DNA of 64,000 nucleotides from the NCBI RefSeq assembly GCF_026191185.1, contig NZ_JAPHOV010000001.1, positions 298,501 through 362,500 of the forward strand, read 5' to 3'. Below the pieces are notes generated by a model, which saw only the letters and a program-made list of their open reading frames with translations, was not told where the DNA came from and ran no database searches. Position 1 is the first letter of the stretch; every line of letters begins with the position of its first letter. This DNA is from Legionella sp. PATHC032. GTDB lineage: Bacteria > Pseudomonadota > Gammaproteobacteria > Legionellales > Legionellaceae. A program made the translations under genes and the position numbers. Below are positions 1-8,814 of the stretch, one piece after another.

Positions 1-2597
1 CCGGTTTCCATCAGCATTCGGTACATGAAGGTAATTCCCATGTTGTTAACCAGCTTATTGCTCAATTGCGTTGCTATGATTTCACGAGATAAAGGGTGTT
101 TTGGCAAGGCTTTTGCGTAAGGTTTTCTCAGTGAGGGGGGAAAACCTGTTTCCAAAAAAGTTGTAAAGTATGGGTCATCTGGTAAATTCGATTTTAATAA
201 TTCGTTAGCAATATGAATTTTGGTATGCGCCATTAGAACAGCAAGCTCTGGTCTTGTCAGTCCTGAGCCAGTGGTTTTGCGTTCCAGGAGTTTTTTGTCG
301 TCGGGAAGGAATTCAACGCTTCTGTCAAGGTTAACCCACTTTTCCAATTCTTTCATGTAATCTTGATATAAACCACTATAATGGGAAGAATGGGCTGCCG
401 ATATACTTAAAATCAAGGCTTGATTGTAGTTGTCTTGCAAAACAAGATCGGCGACTTCGTCTGTCATTCTGCTTAGCAATTGATTGCGTTTTTTTTCTGT
501 GAGTTTCTTTTCTCTAATCTCTTTATCTAAAAGAATTTTGATATTGACTTCATGGTCAGAGCAGTTAACGCCGGCGGAATTATCAATCGCATCCGTATTA
601 ATAAGACCGCCCTTTAATGCAAACTCGACGCGTCCAAGTTGAGTAAAACCCAGATTTCCTCCTTCTCCCACTACCTTGCAGTGTAGTTCTGCGCCATTAA
701 TACGGCAGAATTCATTAGTCTTGTCGCCAACATCGGCATGTGACTCCGTGGTTGCTTTGACATAGGTTCCAATACCGCCGTTAAATAGTAAATCCACTGG
801 TGCTTTTAACAGCGCTCGAATAAGCTCGTTGGGCGTAAGGGCATTTGCTTCTATAGCGAGAGCTTTTTTTACTTGCGGGCTAATGGGGATAGATTTGCTT
901 GAGCGTTTGTAAACGCCTCCGCCTTTAGAAATAAGTTGTAAGTTGTAATCTTCCCAGGATGAAGTAGGTAAATTAAACAGGCGAAGTCTTTCTTCATAGG
1001 ATTTTAAAGGGTCGGGATTCGGGTCGAGAAAAATATGACGATGATCAAAAGCAGCTAACAGCTGGATATGTTTTGAATAAAGCATGCCATTACCAAATAC
1101 ATCGCCACTCATATCACCAATACCTACTACCGTAAAGTCCTGTTGCTGAATATTGATATCAAGTTCACGAAAATGTCTTTTGACAGATTCCCACGCACCA
1201 CGTGCCGTAATCCCCATTTTTTTATGATCGTACCCGGCGGAACCTCCAGACGCAAAAGCATCACCCAGCCAAAATCCATGTTCCTTGGCAATACTATTGG
1301 CAATATCGGAAAAAGTAGCTGTTCCCTTGTCAGCAGCAACAACCAGATAAGGGTCAGGGTCGTCGTAACATATAACATTCTCTGGAGGGATTGTTTTATC
1401 ATTGATTAAATTATCGGTGAGATCCAGTAAACCATTGATGAACGATTTATAACAAGAGATGACTTCTTGTTGGATTTGTTCGCGGCTGGCTGCATGAAGC
1501 GGTTTTTTCAAGACAAAACCTCCCTTGGCGCCAGAGGGAACAATGACTGCGTTTTTTACCTTCTGTGCTTTCATAAGTCCTAAAATCTCGGTTCGAAAAT
1601 CTTCTGGCCGATCGGACCAGCGAATACCGCCGCGGGCTACTTTGGTACTACGCAAGTGAATTCCTTCAAAACGTGTTGAGTACACAAAAATTTCATAAAG
1701 CGGTTGACCTGGAGGTAGGTCAGGAATTTCCGAGGATTTTAATTTGAAGGAAAGGTAATCTTTAGATAATCCCGCGTGATTTTTTTGAAAGTAATTAGTA
1801 CGAAGAGTTGCTTTCATCAAAGACCAAAAATAACGCATAATTCTATCTTCATCGAGGCTGCTAATCGCATCAATGCTTGTTTGAATTTTCTGTTCAAATG
1901 CAGACATTTCTTTTTGAAAAGAAGATTTCTTTTTAAGGCCAAATTTCAAATAAAAAAAGTGAATCAGATCACGCGCAATGGCCGCATGCGTTTCGATGGT
2001 TTTTTCAATATAGGATTGGCTGTAACGAATGCCAATCTGATGCAGGTATTTTGCATAGGCGCGCAAAATAGTAATTTCTCGCCAGGAGAGTCCCGCACAT
2101 AAGACCAATTTATTAAAACCATCGTTTTCACAAAGACCAAGATTGATAGTAATGAGTGCCTCTGCAAAAATGTCCTTAACCTGGCTAATATTGAGTGACT
2201 CGGTTTGAGAATAGGTGACGTTAAAATCACTAATCCAGAATAATTGTCCATGTTGTGTTTTGATTTTATAAGGACGTTCGGTATAAGTGCGCAGCCCCAT
2301 GTTTTCAAGCATTGGCAAGATGTCAGATAGGGGGATTGGGGTTTCATACCGATAGAGTTTAATGTGCAAAGGATATTGTGAGAGAGTGTTTTCATAAAAG
2401 TCGATAACCAGCGGATTGTCTTTGGACAGTTTTTCTATTTGTAAAATGTCCAGTATTGCCTCTTCAGGAGAATGCTGTTCGCAATAACTCATGGACAGTG
2501 TTTCGGTGTACTTATCAATAAGTTGTTTCCCTTTTTGAGCACCATAATGTTGTATTAATTGCTTTTGCAATTTATCTTTCCATGAGTTTGTCATCAT
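1..2597 (-). CDS. NAD-dependent glutamate dehydrogenase, short form (3' part outside window)
   Basis: Oxidative deamination of glutamate to 2-oxoglutarate, feeding amino-acid carbon into the TCA cycle. The 865 codons in the window are open with no stop. Large-GDH signatures are visible: LSDILPMLENMGLR near residue 85, DGFNKLVLCAGLSWRE near 175, VARGGIRWSDR near 319, then GAKGGFVLKKP and ADKGTATFSDIAN of the catalytic core. In the 1600-residue (180 kDa) class the VARGG motif lies several hundred residues further in, so the N-terminal regulatory region is absent here. The start is the ATG-ATG pair at 2597/2594. Upstream DNA up to ceg9 (2794) carries no continuation, so the short N-terminus looks genuine. 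Family call sure; exact start fairly sure. Confidence 0.9.
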   Translation of the reverse strand, partial: MMTNSWKDKLQKQLIQHYGAQKGKQLIDKYTETLSMSYCEQHSPEEAILDILQIEKLSKDNPLVIDFYENTLSQYPLHIKLYRYETPIPLSDILPMLENMGLRTYTERPYKIKTQHGQLFWISDFNVTYSQTESLNISQVKDIFAEALITINLGLCENDGFNKLVLCAGLSWREITILRAYAKYLHQIGIRYSQSYIEKTIETHAAIARDLIHFFYLKFGLKKKSSFQKEMSAFEQKIQTSIDAISSLDEDRIMRYFWSLMKATLRTNYFQKNHAGLSKDYLSFKLKSSEIPDLPPGQPLYEIFVYSTRFEGIHLRSTKVARGGIRWSDRPEDFRTEILGLMKAQKVKNAVIVPSGAKGGFVLKKPLHAASREQIQQEVISCYKSFINGLLDLTDNLINDKTIPPENVICYDDPDPYLVVAADKGTATFSDIANSIAKEHGFWLGDAFASGGSAGYDHKKMGITARGAWESVKRHFRELDINIQQQDFTVVGIGDMSGDVFGNGMLYSKHIQLLAAFDHRHIFLDPNPDPLKSYEERLRLFNLPTSSWEDYNLQLISKGGGVYKRSSKSIPISPQVKKALAIEANALTPNELIRALLKAPVDLLFNGGIGTYVKATTESHADVGDKTNEFCRINGAELHCKVVGEGGNLGFTQLGRVEFALKGGLINTDAIDNSAGVNCSDHEVNIKILLDKEIREKKLTEKKRNQLLSRMTDEVADLVLQDNYNQALILSISAAHSSHYSGLYQDYMKELEKWVNLDRSVEFLPDDKKLLERKTTGSGLTRPELAVLMAHTKIHIANELLKSNLPDDPYFTTFLETGFPPSLRKPYAKALPKHPLSREIIATQLSNKLVNNMGITFMYRMLMET

Positions 2598-2719
2598 TCT
2601 TAAAATTCCATGCAAGATATGTTGTTATCGTTACTCAAAAGTATAGGCCATTTCAAAGAATAAAATGAAAATTTGCTAACTTGTTTTATACAAAGTGCCT
2701 TATCTGTTTCAGGAAGTTT

Positions 2720-2762
2720 TTAAGTAAGCTTTAATAAAATGTTAAGGACATAAAAATATAAT
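2720..2762 (+). promoter_or_regulatory. ceg9 promoter with phased PmrA-like TTAA boxes
   Basis: TTAA occurs at 2720-2723, 2731-2734 and 2742-2745, each exactly 11 bp from the next (TTAA-N7-TTAA-N7-TTAA). A perfect TATAAT follows at 2757-2762, 31 bp before the ceg9 ATG. This is the known spacing of PmrA response-regulator sites (tandem TTAA half-sites one helical turn apart), placed over the -35 region. Activation by PmrA is inferred. Confidence 0.65.
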
Positions 2763-2793
2763 AAAGCCTCTTTTACAAGACAGAGCATCTGGT

Positions 2794-3519
2794 ATGTATA
2801 AAAATATATTGTTTTTTTCAAATTTTAGTCGTATGCGTTGGAATGAACATGACGGTAATCGATATCAAAGTCTTTGGGAGCACAATAAGCAAGACATCAA
2901 ACACACATTTTTTGGCACGATTGCAAACACCAAGGATTTGCGAGAAGTATTATTCCAGCCCGTCACTGCTTCTTTTTCGATGCTAGTTGCTGGGGCATTC
3001 GCCCAATTACTGGTACCCTATTCCATTTTCATGCTCTGTATGGGCGAGGCGGGGTTTGCGGGTAGAACATTAATTAATTATTTGGAAATAACTACGGTTA
3101 CTTTGGCAATGCCGTTTATTGCTTTATTAAGCACTGTAGGCCGATGTATTGCAACGGTTAAATGCCTGGTTGAAGACCAATACAACCTGGCCGAGATGGT
3201 TGCAGACAAAGAGGTTAAGCCAAATAAAATCTATCTTGGTTGTTCTGAAGTTAACTACACGGTTAGAGATGAGAACAACAATCAGCTCACTCGAAAATAT
3301 TATAAATTCCAATATAAAATGAGAGGTCTCAACAATGAGCTTTGTCAGGGAATGTTTTCTTTCAGAGATTTAGAGCGTGCTCCTGATAATGACGATTTCA
3401 ACGGAAAACTTTCCAGCCTCACACTGTATAAATATGACATCCTGGATTTGATTAAAAGAGTTCATAAGGATAAATTTGAAGAAAGGGAAGATGAAAATCT
3501 AAGTCGTTTATCCATTTAA
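2794..3519 (+). CDS. ceg9: Dot/Icm effector Ceg9
   Basis: A 241-residue protein. Recognised as Ceg9 (lpg0246) from its position next to the glutamate dehydrogenase gene, its PmrA-type promoter and its overall character. Two long hydrophobic segments (about residues 59-83 and 95-120) separated by a short polar turn form a membrane hairpin. The N-terminus is basic/aromatic, and a charged C-terminal part from about 125 ends in an acidic, Glu-rich tail (near 225-238), as is common in Dot/Icm signals. From memory, Ceg9 has been reported to bind host reticulon 4 on the Legionella vacuole; a hairpin topology would suit ER insertion. No enzymatic motif is visible. Start: ATG at 2794; an alternative ATG lies at 2833. 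Confidence 0.8.
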   Translation: MYKNILFFSNFSRMRWNEHDGNRYQSLWEHNKQDIKHTFFGTIANTKDLREVLFQPVTASFSMLVAGAFAQLLVPYSIFMLCMGEAGFAGRTLINYLEITTVTLAMPFIALLSTVGRCIATVKCLVEDQYNLAEMVADKEVKPNKIYLGCSEVNYTVRDENNNQLTRKYYKFQYKMRGLNNELCQGMFSFRDLERAPDNDDFNGKLSSLTLYKYDILDLIKRVHKDKFEEREDENLSRLSI

Positions 3520-3751
3520 TTTAAATTAATTAAAAAAATCAGGGTATTTTTGTTGAAAGCTATAATGGATAGTGATTATTTTTCTCAACTGCTTGCCACT
3601 TAACAGGCCGCGTTATATCGTTTATGAAGGATGTCATTGGTTCCCGCCTATATTTTTGATGTGCTGACTTAATAATGAGTTATTGAGTTGGCATTTAAAG
3701 CAAGACAAAACATAGTGATGGACTAAATAAAATTATTAAGGGAATGAGAGC

Positions 3752-4705
3752 GTGCGTGTATTTTATGGCTTATTAGGTTTCATGGTATTTAATTTGGTGG
3801 CTTGTGAAAAAATAGCATTAATGACTACGCCACCTAAAAAACAGCAATTATCTAATAGTCCGCTGGCTACTCGGGCAGAGCGATATTTTTGGCAGACCCT
3901 TCATCAGGGGCGATACCAGGACATTCCCAAAGCAGACTATTTGCTGATGGCGGCCTACCTTGAGAATCCTTATGATTCGAAATTAGCTGCCCATCTTGGT
4001 TTTATTCATATTTGGAAACTTACGGAGCGAGAAAGAGTAAAAAATAACTCTCCCTTGCTTCCCAATGAAATTATTTTGTCTAAAAAATACTTTGCTGATG
4101 CTCTGCAACTGGATCCGGAAAACCCAATTTATCAAGGATTTTATGGCGATACCCAATTAGTAGAAGGGCAGATTTTTAAAGACAAACAAGAAGAAGTCAG
4201 AGGATATTTTACTTTACAGAAAGCGATAAGCAATTGGCCTGAGTTTAATTATTTTACTGCAGGGTACCCCATGAGTAGTTTAAGTGCTGATTCGGATCAT
4301 TTTAAAAAGGGTTTGGATTGGCAATGGAAAACGTTGGATATCTGTGCTGGTGAGAAGATTAGCAGACAGAATCCTGATTTTACGCCTTATATGAAGAGAG
4401 AAACGACAATAGGCGCGCAAAGAGCCTGTTGGAATTCAGAAATTGCGCCTCATAATTTTGAAGGCTTTTTTATGAATATGGGGGATATGTTAGTTAAATC
4501 CGGAGATCCTGAAACGGGAATAAAAATCTACAATAATGCCAAATTGACTAAAAATTACAATAAATGGCCGTATAAAGACATGTTGGAGAAACGTATTCTG
4601 AATGCGAAAGCCAATGTACAACATTTTAATCAAAAATCAAATGACCCCAATCAGTCGATTATGTTTAATTCCGGATATGGATGCGTGGTTTGTCATCAAC
4701 GGTAA
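3752..4705 (+). CDS. TPR-like lipoprotein with C-terminal CxxCH
   Basis: 317 residues from a GTG start at 3752, preceded by GGAATGAGAG; no in-frame ATG gives the signal peptide. A hydrophobic leader ends in the lipobox LVAC (Cys18), so this is a predicted lipoprotein. The middle (about 85-160) has helical, TPR-like segments (YFADALQLDPENP, then a following helix pair). The last seven residues are CVVCHQR, a CxxCH motif of the kind that binds c-type haem, placed at the extreme C-terminus. Conserved-looking Cys residues also occur near 198 and 231. No precise family is recognised. It is probably monocistronic, with about 230 bases of featureless AT-rich DNA in front. Confidence 0.7.
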   Translation: MRVFYGLLGFMVFNLVACEKIALMTTPPKKQQLSNSPLATRAERYFWQTLHQGRYQDIPKADYLLMAAYLENPYDSKLAAHLGFIHIWKLTERERVKNNSPLLPNEIILSKKYFADALQLDPENPIYQGFYGDTQLVEGQIFKDKQEEVRGYFTLQKAISNWPEFNYFTAGYPMSSLSADSDHFKKGLDWQWKTLDICAGEKISRQNPDFTPYMKRETTIGAQRACWNSEIAPHNFEGFFMNMGDMLVKSGDPETGIKIYNNAKLTKNYNKWPYKDMLEKRILNAKANVQHFNQKSNDPNQSIMFNSGYGCVVCHQR

Positions 4706-4864
4706 GTACCATCTGATTATTCTCTATCAGGTGGCTTATTAGATTAGTAAGAATGTGAGGTTTCAGTTTAAAACCCCTGCTTGTATTTTTTCAAAGCGGG
4801 CAGGATAAAAGCGAAGGAAAGTGTTATAGTTTTAATTTACTTCGGCAAAGAATTTAAAAAGAAT

Positions 4865-5206
4865 ATGGAAAAAATTACTATTTATCATAATCCGCGATGC
4901 TCAAAATCTAGACAAGCATTGGAAATACTGCAAAACAAAGGTTTTGAACCCATTATCATTGAATATCTTAAAACTCCTCTTGATCTGGAACAATTGAAAA
5001 GATTACGGATTCACCTGGCTCTTGAAGACTTGGTGCGCACGAATGAAAATGTTTTTAAAGAATTGGGTCTGTCTCTGGCTAATGAGGCGCAAATTTTAGA
5101 AGCTATGGTAAATGAACCTATATTAATGCAACGCCAAATTGTCACATTTAAAGGTAAGGCTGTTATCGGGCGTCCGCCTGAGAAAGTCCTGGAGCTGTTT
5201 GATTAG
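4865..5206 (+). CDS. ArsC/YfgD family thioredoxin-fold protein (arsenate reductase-like)
   Basis: 113 residues from the ATG at 4865; the open frame extends further upstream, but the family start is MEKITIYHNPRCSKSR. The catalytic-type Cys lies in NPRCSKS near residue 12. The C-terminal EPILMQRQIV and IGRPPE blocks match the ArsC arginine-containing regions. ArsC proteins reduce arsenate with glutaredoxin; the YfgD branch keeps the fold but its role is less clear. No arsB, arsR or other arsenic genes are nearby, so a dedicated arsenic role is not supported by context. It is convergent with the desaturase gene across a hairpin. Confidence 0.85.
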   Translation: MEKITIYHNPRCSKSRQALEILQNKGFEPIIIEYLKTPLDLEQLKRLRIHLALEDLVRTNENVFKELGLSLANEAQILEAMVNEPILMQRQIVTFKGKAVIGRPPEKVLELFD

Positions 5207-5240
5207 TCTTTATTGTACGATAATATAAATTTAATCCTGA

Positions 5241-5268
5241 TACCATGACTAATCTCACTGTCATGGTA
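5241..5268. terminator. Hairpin between convergent arsC-like and desaturase genes
   Basis: A perfect 9-bp inverted repeat TACCATGAC / GTCATGGTA with a 10-base loop lies in the 86-base gap between two convergent genes. T-tracts are weak, so termination is inferred from position. Confidence 0.5.
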
Positions 5269-5292
5269 AGGAATAAAAGCATTTGCAAAACT

Positions 5293-6447
5293 TCAGAGAG
5301 AATAGCTTTTTAATTGTGATGCAAATTGCCTTAACACATGCAGACCGGATTCTTCGGCCTGGCTACACCATTTTTGTATTAAATTAAGAAGATCCTTATT
5401 GGATAGGGACGTTTTTAACCATATCTGCTGTAATAATTCGCGGTAATTATGAACCGCTTGCAAGTTGTCATGTTGCTTAAGTAATGTTTTCAATCGCAAC
5501 TGATCCGCATGGGATAGCTGTTCGTTCGGTTTCTTGAGTAAATGGCGAGCATTCTTTAATTCCCGATTTTTTATGCGGTATTGCATATCGCGCAGAGTAG
5601 GAAATATAACCAGCTTGTAATAATCAGATATCACTTGAAAGCGATTGCCAAGTATCGCTTTTACCGAATCTACATCTATATGAGATTTATTCTTGTCAAC
5701 GATCAGTTTTGGGGATAATTTTTTTACTTTGGCAAGCTTTAAAAAAGACAAACAACGTATGTAAAACCAACCCAAATCAAATTCCCACCATTTAATGGAA
5801 AATTTGGCTGAGGAGGCGAAAGTATGATGATTATTATGCAATTCTTCACCAGCAATCAATAAACCCCAGGGAAAAACATTGGTTGAAGAATCTGACGATT
5901 CATGATTGCGATAACCCCAATAATGCCCTATTCCATTGACCACGCCAGCAACAAGAGGTATCCACATCATTTGGATTGCCCAAAGGGTAAGTCCAGGAAT
6001 TCCAAACAAGAAAAGATTAAGTGCGAGCATTAAAAATATGCCTTTGTTCGCATGGGGAGAGTATAATTTGCGCTCTATCCAGTCGTTGGGGGTACCATAG
6101 GAGTACTTTTTAATCATGTCTTTATCTTTAGAGGCTTCTCGATATAACTCTGGAACCTGCCAAAATACTTTTCTTATATTAAATACCTGAGGGCTATGCG
6201 GATCCCCTTCCATGTCAGTATTGGCATGATGCTTCCGATGAATGGCTACCCATTCTGCGGTGCTCATCCCGGTCGTTAACCAAAGCCAGAACCGGAAAAA
6301 ATGACTGACAACAGGATGTAGAGTTAATGCCCGATGTGTTTGATAACGATGCAGGTAAATGGTAACAGCTGTAGTGGTGATGTGAGTCAGGACAAGACCA
6401 GTCAAAAGATATCCCCATAAGGTCATATTTAAAAAACCAAACATCAT
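5293..6447 (-). CDS. Membrane acyl-lipid/acyl-CoA fatty acid desaturase
   Basis: 384 residues. Introduces a cis double bond (probably delta-9) into membrane fatty acids using a di-iron centre. The three histidine boxes are present: HRYQTH at residues 33-38, HRKHH near 70, and HNNHH near 205. They are separated by hydrophobic stretches typical of the integral-membrane desaturases. The C-terminal 120 residues are polar and helical, as in the longer bacterial DesA-like enzymes. A strong AGAGGAG lies directly before the ATG-ATG pair (6447/6444); the second ATG has the better spacing. It is likely to tune membrane fluidity. Confidence 0.9.
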   Translation of the reverse strand: MMFGFLNMTLWGYLLTGLVLTHITTTAVTIYLHRYQTHRALTLHPVVSHFFRFWLWLTTGMSTAEWVAIHRKHHANTDMEGDPHSPQVFNIRKVFWQVPELYREASKDKDMIKKYSYGTPNDWIERKLYSPHANKGIFLMLALNLFLFGIPGLTLWAIQMMWIPLVAGVVNGIGHYWGYRNHESSDSSTNVFPWGLLIAGEELHNNHHTFASSAKFSIKWWEFDLGWFYIRCLSFLKLAKVKKLSPKLIVDKNKSHIDVDSVKAILGNRFQVISDYYKLVIFPTLRDMQYRIKNRELKNARHLLKKPNEQLSHADQLRLKTLLKQHDNLQAVHNYRELLQQIWLKTSLSNKDLLNLIQKWCSQAEESGLHVLRQFASQLKSYSL

Positions 6448-6580
6448 TTCTCCTCTTATGCGCCAATAATTGTATAATTGGTAAAGCGATATGCAAGAAT
6501 ATCTTTTATACGTTAATATACGCCAAGTATAAACTATTTATTTTTATCTTAGTGGCATTTAAAAATTAAAAACTCATTAT

Positions 6581-7825
6581 TTAAGCACTTTTATTAAAAG
6601 CCGCCTCGGATTTTTTTCTTGTATTATTCTGATACCCTGATTTTGGCGGTACATACTTTTGCATTTTGGCTGAGATTAAATCTGAAAAGCCTTGCAAGAA
6701 TTCAAAATCCTTAATTTTAATGCGCTCCAGTTTTTGATTGATTAATTTTTCTATAGACAGCAAGAGCTTGGTTTCTTCTGTGCTGACCAAAGATACAGCC
6801 AAGCCAAAGGCGCCTGCCCGTCCTGTTCGCCCAATCCGATGTACGTAATCTTCGGGCACATTAGGCAGGTCAAAATTCACTACACAGGCAAGTTTCTCGA
6901 TGTCTATGCCACGTGCTGCGATGTCTGTTGCAATTAATGTTTGCACTTTGCCTGACTTGAAATCAGCCAAGGCTTTTGTGCGTTGAGCTTGTGATTTGTT
7001 CCCATGAATAGCGACTGAATATATTTGGGATTCTGCCAGTTGCTTAACCAGTTTATTAGCTCCATGTTTGGTTCGTGAAAAAACCAAAGTTTGCCCCCAA
7101 TTATTCTTATGAATTAAATGGCTGAGAAGGGCTAATTTATGATTTCTATCTACTGGATAAACAGTTTGTTTTATGGTTTTTACTGCGGTATTTCTCGGTG
7201 CAATATCAATTTCAACCGCTTTATTCAGTATGCCTCTGGCTAAAGTACGTACTTCAGGGGTGAAGGTTGCCGAAAAGAGCAAATTTTGCCTTTTTAAAGG
7301 TAATAATTTGATAATTTTTTTAATATCATGAATAAAACCCATGTCTAGCATTCTATCCGCTTCATCCAGTACTAAGGTATCAATCTCATCAAACTTAACA
7401 GCATTTTGCTGATACAAATCTAGCAATCTTCCTGGTGTCGCAACTAATATTTCAAGGCCTGAGCCTAATTGTTTAATTTGGCTGTGGCTTTTGACTCCTC
7501 CATAAATCACAGCTGAGCCCAAGGTTAAATATTTGCCATATTGGATTATGCTCTCGTGGACCTGGATGGCTAATTCTCTTGTGGGGGTTAAAATGAGTAC
7601 TTTAACCTTATTACGGCTAGTTGGGTTTTGTTGACTGGCTTTTTGCAAGAGAGGCAAAACAAAACTTGCTGTTTTTCCTGTTCCTGTTTGAGCGGAAGCA
7701 AGTAAATCATGTCCATTTAAAATGAGCGGTATAGCTTTTAATTGAATGCTGGTAGGGTTCGTGTAGCCTAATTCACTAACCGCCCTGTGTAGGGGCTCAA
7801 TCAGTGCTAATTTTTTAAAACTCAT
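6581..7825 (-). CDS. rhlE: RhlE-type DEAD-box RNA helicase
   Basis: 414 residues. ATP-dependent RNA unwinding, generally in ribosome assembly, RNA decay and cold adaptation. All core motifs are readable: the Q motif region (YTNPTSIQ), AQTGTGKT (45-52), PTRELA, TPGR, DEAD, SAT, and HRIGRTGR in the second RecA domain. The short C-terminal tail is basic and ends KKSEAAFNKSA. The start ATG at 7825 is preceded by AGGAAAACA. The 278 bases between this gene and the divergent transporter include a 10-bp inverted repeat at 7935-7956 (AGTATTTTTT/AAAAAATACT), which may lie in its 5' leader. Confidence 0.92.
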   Translation of the reverse strand: MSFKKLALIEPLHRAVSELGYTNPTSIQLKAIPLILNGHDLLASAQTGTGKTASFVLPLLQKASQQNPTSRNKVKVLILTPTRELAIQVHESIIQYGKYLTLGSAVIYGGVKSHSQIKQLGSGLEILVATPGRLLDLYQQNAVKFDEIDTLVLDEADRMLDMGFIHDIKKIIKLLPLKRQNLLFSATFTPEVRTLARGILNKAVEIDIAPRNTAVKTIKQTVYPVDRNHKLALLSHLIHKNNWGQTLVFSRTKHGANKLVKQLAESQIYSVAIHGNKSQAQRTKALADFKSGKVQTLIATDIAARGIDIEKLACVVNFDLPNVPEDYVHRIGRTGRAGAFGLAVSLVSTEETKLLLSIEKLINQKLERIKIKDFEFLQGFSDLISAKMQKYVPPKSGYQNNTRKKSEAAFNKSA

Positions 7826-8103
7826 TGTTTTCCTTATTGATATCTATTTGGGTTGTGGGCTCTGAGGTTAATCACTCATTAATGTTGTGAGGAAAATGAG
7901 GCATTAATTTAGAGGAGAAAAGTCGTAACCTTGAAGTATTTTTTTGAAAAAATACTAGGAATATAAAACATTATTATAACAGCTATTCCTCAATGTGTCT
8001 TGTTTATTTTACTCCAGTTCAGAAGTGAGCCATTTATTTTCTTGTGTTTTATCTACTCCATATGCAAAAATAAAGACCGAAACATTAGGTGATAATAGTC
8101 AGC

Positions 8104-8781
8104 ATGAAAGCAAAAGGTTTTTTCAGTGAGCAAGCTTCCCTGAAGCGAAGTAAAATCACACAGAGCTCAGTGTGGATGTTATCGCTTGGTCATATCTTTC
8201 TAATAACGCTGAGCAATGTTCTGGTTCAATATCCATTTGATATGATGGGTTTTCACACAACCTGGGGAGCGTTCACTTATCCGGCAATTTTTATTTTAAC
8301 TGATCTGACAACGCGGATAGCAACAGCGAATAAAGCACGGAAAATTATTATGCTGAGCATGGTTCCTGGATTGATATTCTCCTATCTCGTTGCGAGCTAT
8401 ATTGAGACAGGCCATAATTTGAATGGGGACAGTCTATCGGTGTTGCACCTCATGCCATTACGTATCGCTCTGGCTTGTTTTATAGCGTACATTATTGGGC
8501 AATTGCTGGACGTGGCAGTTTTCCAACATTATAGAAATCGGCATGCCTGGTGGCTGGCTCCAACTCTATCGGCTGTTGCAGGCAATTTCATAGATACTGT
8601 ATTATTTTTTACTATCGCGTTTTATCACTGTTCCAATCGATTTTTAAGTCAGAATTGGCCTGAAATTGCGATGGTTGATGTCTTTTTTAAAATCATGATT
8701 AGTTTAATTGCTTTTGTTCCGGTGTATGGTCTGGTTTTATGTATTCTTGGTATAAAATCTACCAACAAATTAATGGTATAA
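8104..8781 (+). CDS. VUT/YhhQ family transporter (probable queuosine precursor uptake)
   Basis: 225 residues from ATG 8104; a GTG at 8089 would add five residues. Six or more hydrophobic segments are visible, with family landmarks: LTDLTTRIATANKARK near residue 76 and an AGNFIDTVLFF-like segment near 165. YhhQ imports preQ0/preQ1 for queuosine tRNA modification in E. coli. No preQ1 riboswitch could be recognised in the upstream sequence. Shine-Dalgarno support is weak for either start. Confidence 0.8.
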   Translation: MKAKGFFSEQASLKRSKITQSSVWMLSLGHIFLITLSNVLVQYPFDMMGFHTTWGAFTYPAIFILTDLTTRIATANKARKIIMLSMVPGLIFSYLVASYIETGHNLNGDSLSVLHLMPLRIALACFIAYIIGQLLDVAVFQHYRNRHAWWLAPTLSAVAGNFIDTVLFFTIAFYHCSNRFLSQNWPEIAMVDVFFKIMISLIAFVPVYGLVLCILGIKSTNKLMV

Positions 8782-8814
8782 AGGTATCTTGAGACCATTT
8801 CAAAATAAGGATTG

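Noticed and set aside
1127..2395. Open frames on both strands inside the glutamate dehydrogenase gene (for example 1143-1409 and 1964-2395)
   Set aside because: Shadows of the continuous minus-strand GDH frame, which carries all recognisable motifs.
4865..5206. Arsenic resistance operon
   Set aside because: Only an ArsC/YfgD-type gene; no arsB, arsR or acr3 nearby.
7935..7956. Terminator at the AGTATTTTTT/AAAAAATACT repeat
   Set aside because: Lies in a divergent gap upstream of both flanking genes, so nothing to terminate; all A/T stem may be chance.
7990..8103. preQ1 riboswitch in front of the YhhQ-like gene
   Set aside because: Searched by eye for the small hairpin plus A-rich tail and ribosome-binding sequestering; no match.
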